Notes under the pieces: generated by a model | The model's input: only the letters and a program-made list of their open reading frames with translations | The model's database searches: none | Told to the model about the DNA's origin: nothing | From: Actinomadura sp. HBU206391 | GTDB taxonomy: Bacteria; Actinomycetota; Actinomycetes; Streptosporangiales; Streptosporangiaceae | Direction: 5' to 3' | DNA: 40,697 nucleotides | NCBI RefSeq assembly: GCF_014323665.1 | Contig: NZ_JABVEB010000046.1 | Coordinates: 1 to 40,697, forward strand | Shown here: positions 38,566-40,697 of the stretch, one piece after another | Numbering within the stretch: position 1 is the first letter of the stretch | How the letters are laid out: every line of letters begins with the position of its first letter | Position numbers and translations under genes: made by a program

Positions 38566-38991
38566 GGCCAGCGGCGTCCCGCTCGGCATCGTCTCCGCCG
38601 GCGCCAACCGACACGACTCGCCGCTGCTCGGACCCACTCTGGACGCCGCGAAGGAACAGGTCGGCGTGTTGCCGGACACCGTCAACCCCGACCGGGGCTA
38701 CGACAACAGCAAGTCCCGCGCGCTGATAGCCGAGTTGGGATTCATGTCCGGACATTGCCCGCAAGGGCGTGCCCGCCCCGATCCGGGCCCAGTCGACGCT
38801 GGCCGATCGAGCGGACCCACGCGTGGATGAACGACGACGGCAAGCTCCAGCGCTGCACCGAGCGAAGCAGCAAGGTCGTGGACTTCTACCTCTACCTCGC
38901 CGCCGCTCTCGTCACGCTCCGCATGCTGATCCGCCAAGCACACAGCCGCTATCGCTGGGACGGCCGACCCACCACCCGACGCTTCAAGTGA
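38566..38991 (+). pseudogene. C-terminal remnant of an IS5-family transposase
   Basis: Frame 1 reads ASGVPLGIVSAGANRHDSPL, LGPTLDAAKEQVGVLPD, NPDRGYDNSKSRALIAELGF. Then one base of shift gives DIARKGVPAPIRAQSTLADR, and a second shift gives WPIERTHAWMNDDGKLQRCT, VVDFYLYLAAALVTLRMLIR, ending RWDGRPTTRRFK. This is the DDE transposase of IS5-type elements common in actinomycetes, including the last catalytic region (ERTHAWMND). The N-terminal half with the first catalytic Asp, the terminal repeats and the correct frame are all missing, so it is a dead fragment. Confidence 0.85.
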
Positions 38992-39125
38992 TCCATTTAC
39001 CGGTCGGTCTTAGCGCCTGATTGACCGAGAAGGACGCCAGCGTGGCGCCTGGGGCGTTCCACGCCGTTTCCACAGGTACCCGGCAAACGCCAGGAGCAGC
39101 CGGGAACGATCATGACATACAAGAT

Positions 39126-39160
39126 CGGCCCCTGGCCTGGTATCCCCAGGTCAGGGGCCG
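39126..39160 (-). terminator. Terminator hairpin next to the tRNA-Tyr fragment
   Basis: CGGCCCCTGGCCTGG (39126–39140) pairs with CCAGGTCAGGGGCCG (39146–39160) with one mismatch and a 5-base loop. It lies 12 bases past the 3' end of the tRNA fragment on the minus strand, where a tRNA gene's terminator would be. It suggests that this side is the original chromosomal flank of a tRNA-Tyr gene. Confidence 0.7.
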
Positions 39161-39172
39161 TTCCACGTGATG

Positions 39173-39222
39173 TGGCGGGTGTTGGGTTCGAACCAACGTA
39201 GGCTGAGCCGACGGTTTTACAG
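39173..39222 (-). other. 3' part of a tRNA-Tyr gene (probable attachment-site scar)
   Basis: On the minus strand the sequence reads CTGTAAAACCGTCGGCTCAG, CCTACGTTGGTTCGAACCCA, ACACCCGCCA. That equals a tRNA-Tyr from position 32 (loop CTGTAAA, anticodon GTA) through the long variable arm, T arm and acceptor 3' strand. The 5' half is absent: the bases before it do not pair with the anticodon stem or acceptor. Partial tRNA genes of this type form when an integrative element recombines into a tRNA 3' end. The complete gene should lie at the other end of the element, further right. Confidence 0.75.
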
Positions 39223-39611
39223 TGTGTGACTGATTTGGCGCTCGCTCCCCTGCCGACCTGCACGGGAACCCGCTTCGTCGTCGACCCCGTTGCGAGCCAT
39301 CCCGCAAATATCCCGGATCTTCGTCGCCAGGTGCCTGCTGTAGCTTGGGCAAACTTATCCAAGATCGGCGATGACCAGCGGCGCTCTGCGCTGGCTCTAC
39401 TCAGCCCAGAGTGTTCGCGAAAATGTCTACTCCAGTGAGCGCGGTCGCCTGACCGGCTGGCTCCGAAAGGTTGGTTAAGTCGATCAATCGTTGCATTTGC
39501 CTCATCTGGCTGGGGAGAGGGGCTAGGCTGCACTGCGTTCGCGCGCGCCGCGTCGTAGTGACGGTGCTTACGACGGCGACCCAGCTGAAAGGCGCGGACC
39601 AGGAGGTTTTG

Positions 39612-40064
39612 ATGCGGTATCAACTCTCCGCGGGCGCGGCGATGCTCGTTTTTGGCGTTCTGATCATCGTGGTGGTCGGTTCAATGACCATCAGAGAGTA
39701 CGGAACGCTGCGCGAGCTCCGCAGGGATGGCCGGCCAAGCGAAGCCACGGTGACGGACGTCGTTCGTGGGACCGGTAGAAGTGCAGACGTCGTCCACATC
39801 AGCTACGACACCAACCAGGGGCCGTGGAACGGCAAGATCGTGCTGGGCGATAGCTCCCTGCCAGGCGATACGAAAGCGGGCGACACTTTTGACGTTGTCT
39901 ATAATCCACGCACGCCCCATATCGTGCGCATGCCCGACCAGCTAGATGGTGAACTCCTTAACATCTACGTCATCGTCGTCGCGGTTGGAGCCCTCTCTAC
40001 GCTCGCCGGGGCGTGGATCCAGCTGGCCAAGTACAAACGGGCGAGGCAGTCTGCCGACGCCTGA
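39612..40064 (+). CDS. DUF3592-like membrane protein
   Basis: The 150-residue product starts with ATG 39612 directly after a perfect AGGAGG. It has a membrane segment at about 8–27 (AAMLVFGVLIIVVVGSM), a soluble extracytoplasmic domain with EATVTDVVRGTGRS, VVHISYDTNQGPWNGKIVLG and KAGDTFDVVYNPRTPHIVRM, and a second membrane segment near 118–138 (IYVIVVAVGALSTLAGAWI). This matches the DUF3592 layout (two spans around a beta-rich domain). Function unknown. It lies on the element side of the tRNA-Tyr scar, so it may be an accessory gene of an integrated element. Confidence 0.78.
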   Translation: MRYQLSAGAAMLVFGVLIIVVVGSMTIREYGTLRELRRDGRPSEATVTDVVRGTGRSADVVHISYDTNQGPWNGKIVLGDSSLPGDTKAGDTFDVVYNPRTPHIVRMPDQLDGELLNIYVIVVAVGALSTLAGAWIQLAKYKRARQSADA

Positions 40065-40098
40065 CCCGAACCCCCAGAATTGATGGCTCAGTGACACC

Positions 40099-40311
40099 TT
40101 AAATTGATCCCGATTCCGTGCACCCGACCAGTGAGCCTCTTTCATCCGCGGGTGGCTTAATCGGTTCGGTGGTTTGCAGGGCGGCGATGCTCTTGACCAG
40201 GTAGCTGGCCTTGCAGGGGCTGCGACTCGCCCCAGCCCTGAGCTTCCCGTCTGCCGTCGTCCCGCGCTTCCTCTCATCAGCGAAACTCGTACACCACCTC
40301 CGTGGACGCAA
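40099..40311 (-). CDS. Possible small gene or remnant, unknown
   Basis: A minus-strand frame reads GKLRAGASRSPCKASYLVKS, IAALQTTEPIKPPADERGSL, VGCTESGSI and then stops. The last 50 codons look coding, but the upstream start (MRPRRWCTSF) overlaps the neighbouring minus-strand frame and has no ribosome binding site. It may be the 3' end of a broken gene of the integrated element. I cannot assign a family. Confidence 0.3.
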   Translation of the reverse strand: MRPRRWCTSFADERKRGTTADGKLRAGASRSPCKASYLVKSIAALQTTEPIKPPADERGSLVGCTESGSI

Positions 40312-40687
40312 CCACCGCCGACCTTCCGCTCTTCAGAAGTAGCGGCATCCCTGGTCGTGGGGAACGTGCCGAGGTCGGCGGTGCCAGGCGTGTGCCGTTG
40401 GTCGTCAGTGGTGAGTGGACGTTGCCGTCAGCGTTACCGTCAACCTGCGCGTGCTTCGCGCGGTCTTTCAGCCTCCTGACGTGCCGCGCGTACTGCCCTG
40501 CGCGGGAGCGTTGGGCTCTGTCGGTGCGCAGGGCCTGAGGGTCTGATGCCCACTCGTACAGCTGGACCTTGAACGGGTCGGCGTCGAACTCGATGAGACG
40601 CGCCAGGGCATCCCGGTCCTGCTCGACGGTGGGCCGGTGCCGGACGCCCTCACGCCACACATGGCCGCTTGCCTGTGCCTCGTCCAC
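40277..40687 (-). CDS. Unknown protein, truncated by the window edge
   Basis: A frame of at least 136 codons ends at 40277 and remains open at the right edge (an in-frame GTG lies at 40687, but the codons before it are also open). It reads RPTVEQDRDALARLIEFDAD, PFKVQLYEWASDPQALRTDR, AQRSRAGQYARHVRRLKDRA and has a basic, low-complexity C-terminus. The central part looks like a nucleic-acid- or replication-associated basic protein, but no family is recognised. It would be part of the element implied by the tRNA-Tyr scar. Confidence 0.5.
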   Translation of the reverse strand: MDEAQASGHVWREGVRHRPTVEQDRDALARLIEFDADPFKVQLYEWASDPQALRTDRAQRSRAGQYARHVRRLKDRAKHAQVDGNADGNVHSPLTTNGTRLAPPTSARSPRPGMPLLLKSGRSAVVASTEVVYEFR

Positions 40688-40697
40688 GGCGGGTCCT

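Larger units (their letters stand above)
38992..39611. other. Gene-free stretch holding a hairpin and a tRNA fragment
   Basis: About 620 bases with no convincing protein gene. It contains the strong hairpin (39126–39160), the tRNA-Tyr 3' fragment (39173–39222) and, to the right, about 390 bases without recognised features. Frames open here in the direction of the tRNA fragment have no start or family similarity; no integrase gene can be seen in the window. Confidence 0.6.

Noticed and set aside
39226..39623. Open frames around the tRNA-Tyr fragment as an integrase gene
   Set aside because: They contain no R-H-R-Y or serine-recombinase motifs, have no start with a ribosome binding site, and change frame within short distances.

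Overview
The window is high-GC actinobacterial DNA. The left end carries the conserved order rplK–nusG–secE–tRNA-Trp–aminotransferase. It continues with adenosine deaminase, a GDT1-family exporter, murB, two MaoC-type hydratases, rpmG and tRNA-Met. Codon use, SigE-family and CU044_5270-type sigma partners, WYL regulators and polymorphic toxins suggest a filamentous actinomycete, possibly Streptosporangiales. That placement is inference from gene content.

1–11.3 kb is core genome. On the minus strand it holds ribosomal protein L11, NusG, SecE and tRNA-Trp; on the plus strand a class I aminotransferase. A SigE-family sigma factor follows, with a membrane-anchored partner and a secreted protein, then adenosine deaminase. 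A manganese (yybP-ykoY) riboswitch lies between murB and the GDT1 gene it should control. The MaoC pair, L33, tRNA-Met, a zinc-ribbon thioredoxin and tRNA-Thr complete the block.

11.4–25 kb is accessory and rich in secreted proteins. It starts with a tandem duplication of a whole transcription unit (leader, FG-GAP gene, terminator), whose second copy carries an internal deletion. A PP2C-like phosphatase follows. Next is a polymorphic-toxin gene with a Hint domain, an orphan-type C-terminal domain and a likely immunity gene directly downstream. Further on are WYL and XRE-cupin regulators, a VOC protein, two sigma-factor remnants and a membrane protein. The block ends with a calpain-like secreted protease and a lipoprotein. 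The Hint toxin and the calpain protein share a pilin-like, cysteine-containing N-terminal anchor although their effector ends are unrelated, suggesting one export module serving different effectors.

25–39 kb mixes small detoxification or resistance-type enzymes, often beside their own regulators, with decaying genes. Intact genes include a Vat-like acetyltransferase, an NmrA-like protein, AraC+VOC, a second VOC protein, an ECF sigma factor with its partner, a cysteine-dioxygenase-like protein, LysR/DHFR-like and MarR/DHFR-like divergent pairs, a Panacea-domain antitoxin overlapping a small unknown gene (probable toxin–antitoxin pair), a VTT-like membrane protein and a DUF1801 protein. Broken genes include SMI1/KNR4, an RDD membrane protein, a DHFR-like fragment and an IS5-type transposase remnant.

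At 39.17–39.22 kb lies the 3' part of a tRNA-Tyr without its 5' part, followed by a strong hairpin. This is the usual scar of site-specific integration. It suggests that the rightmost 1.5 kb (a membrane protein and a partial gene at the edge) belongs to an integrated element extending beyond the window.
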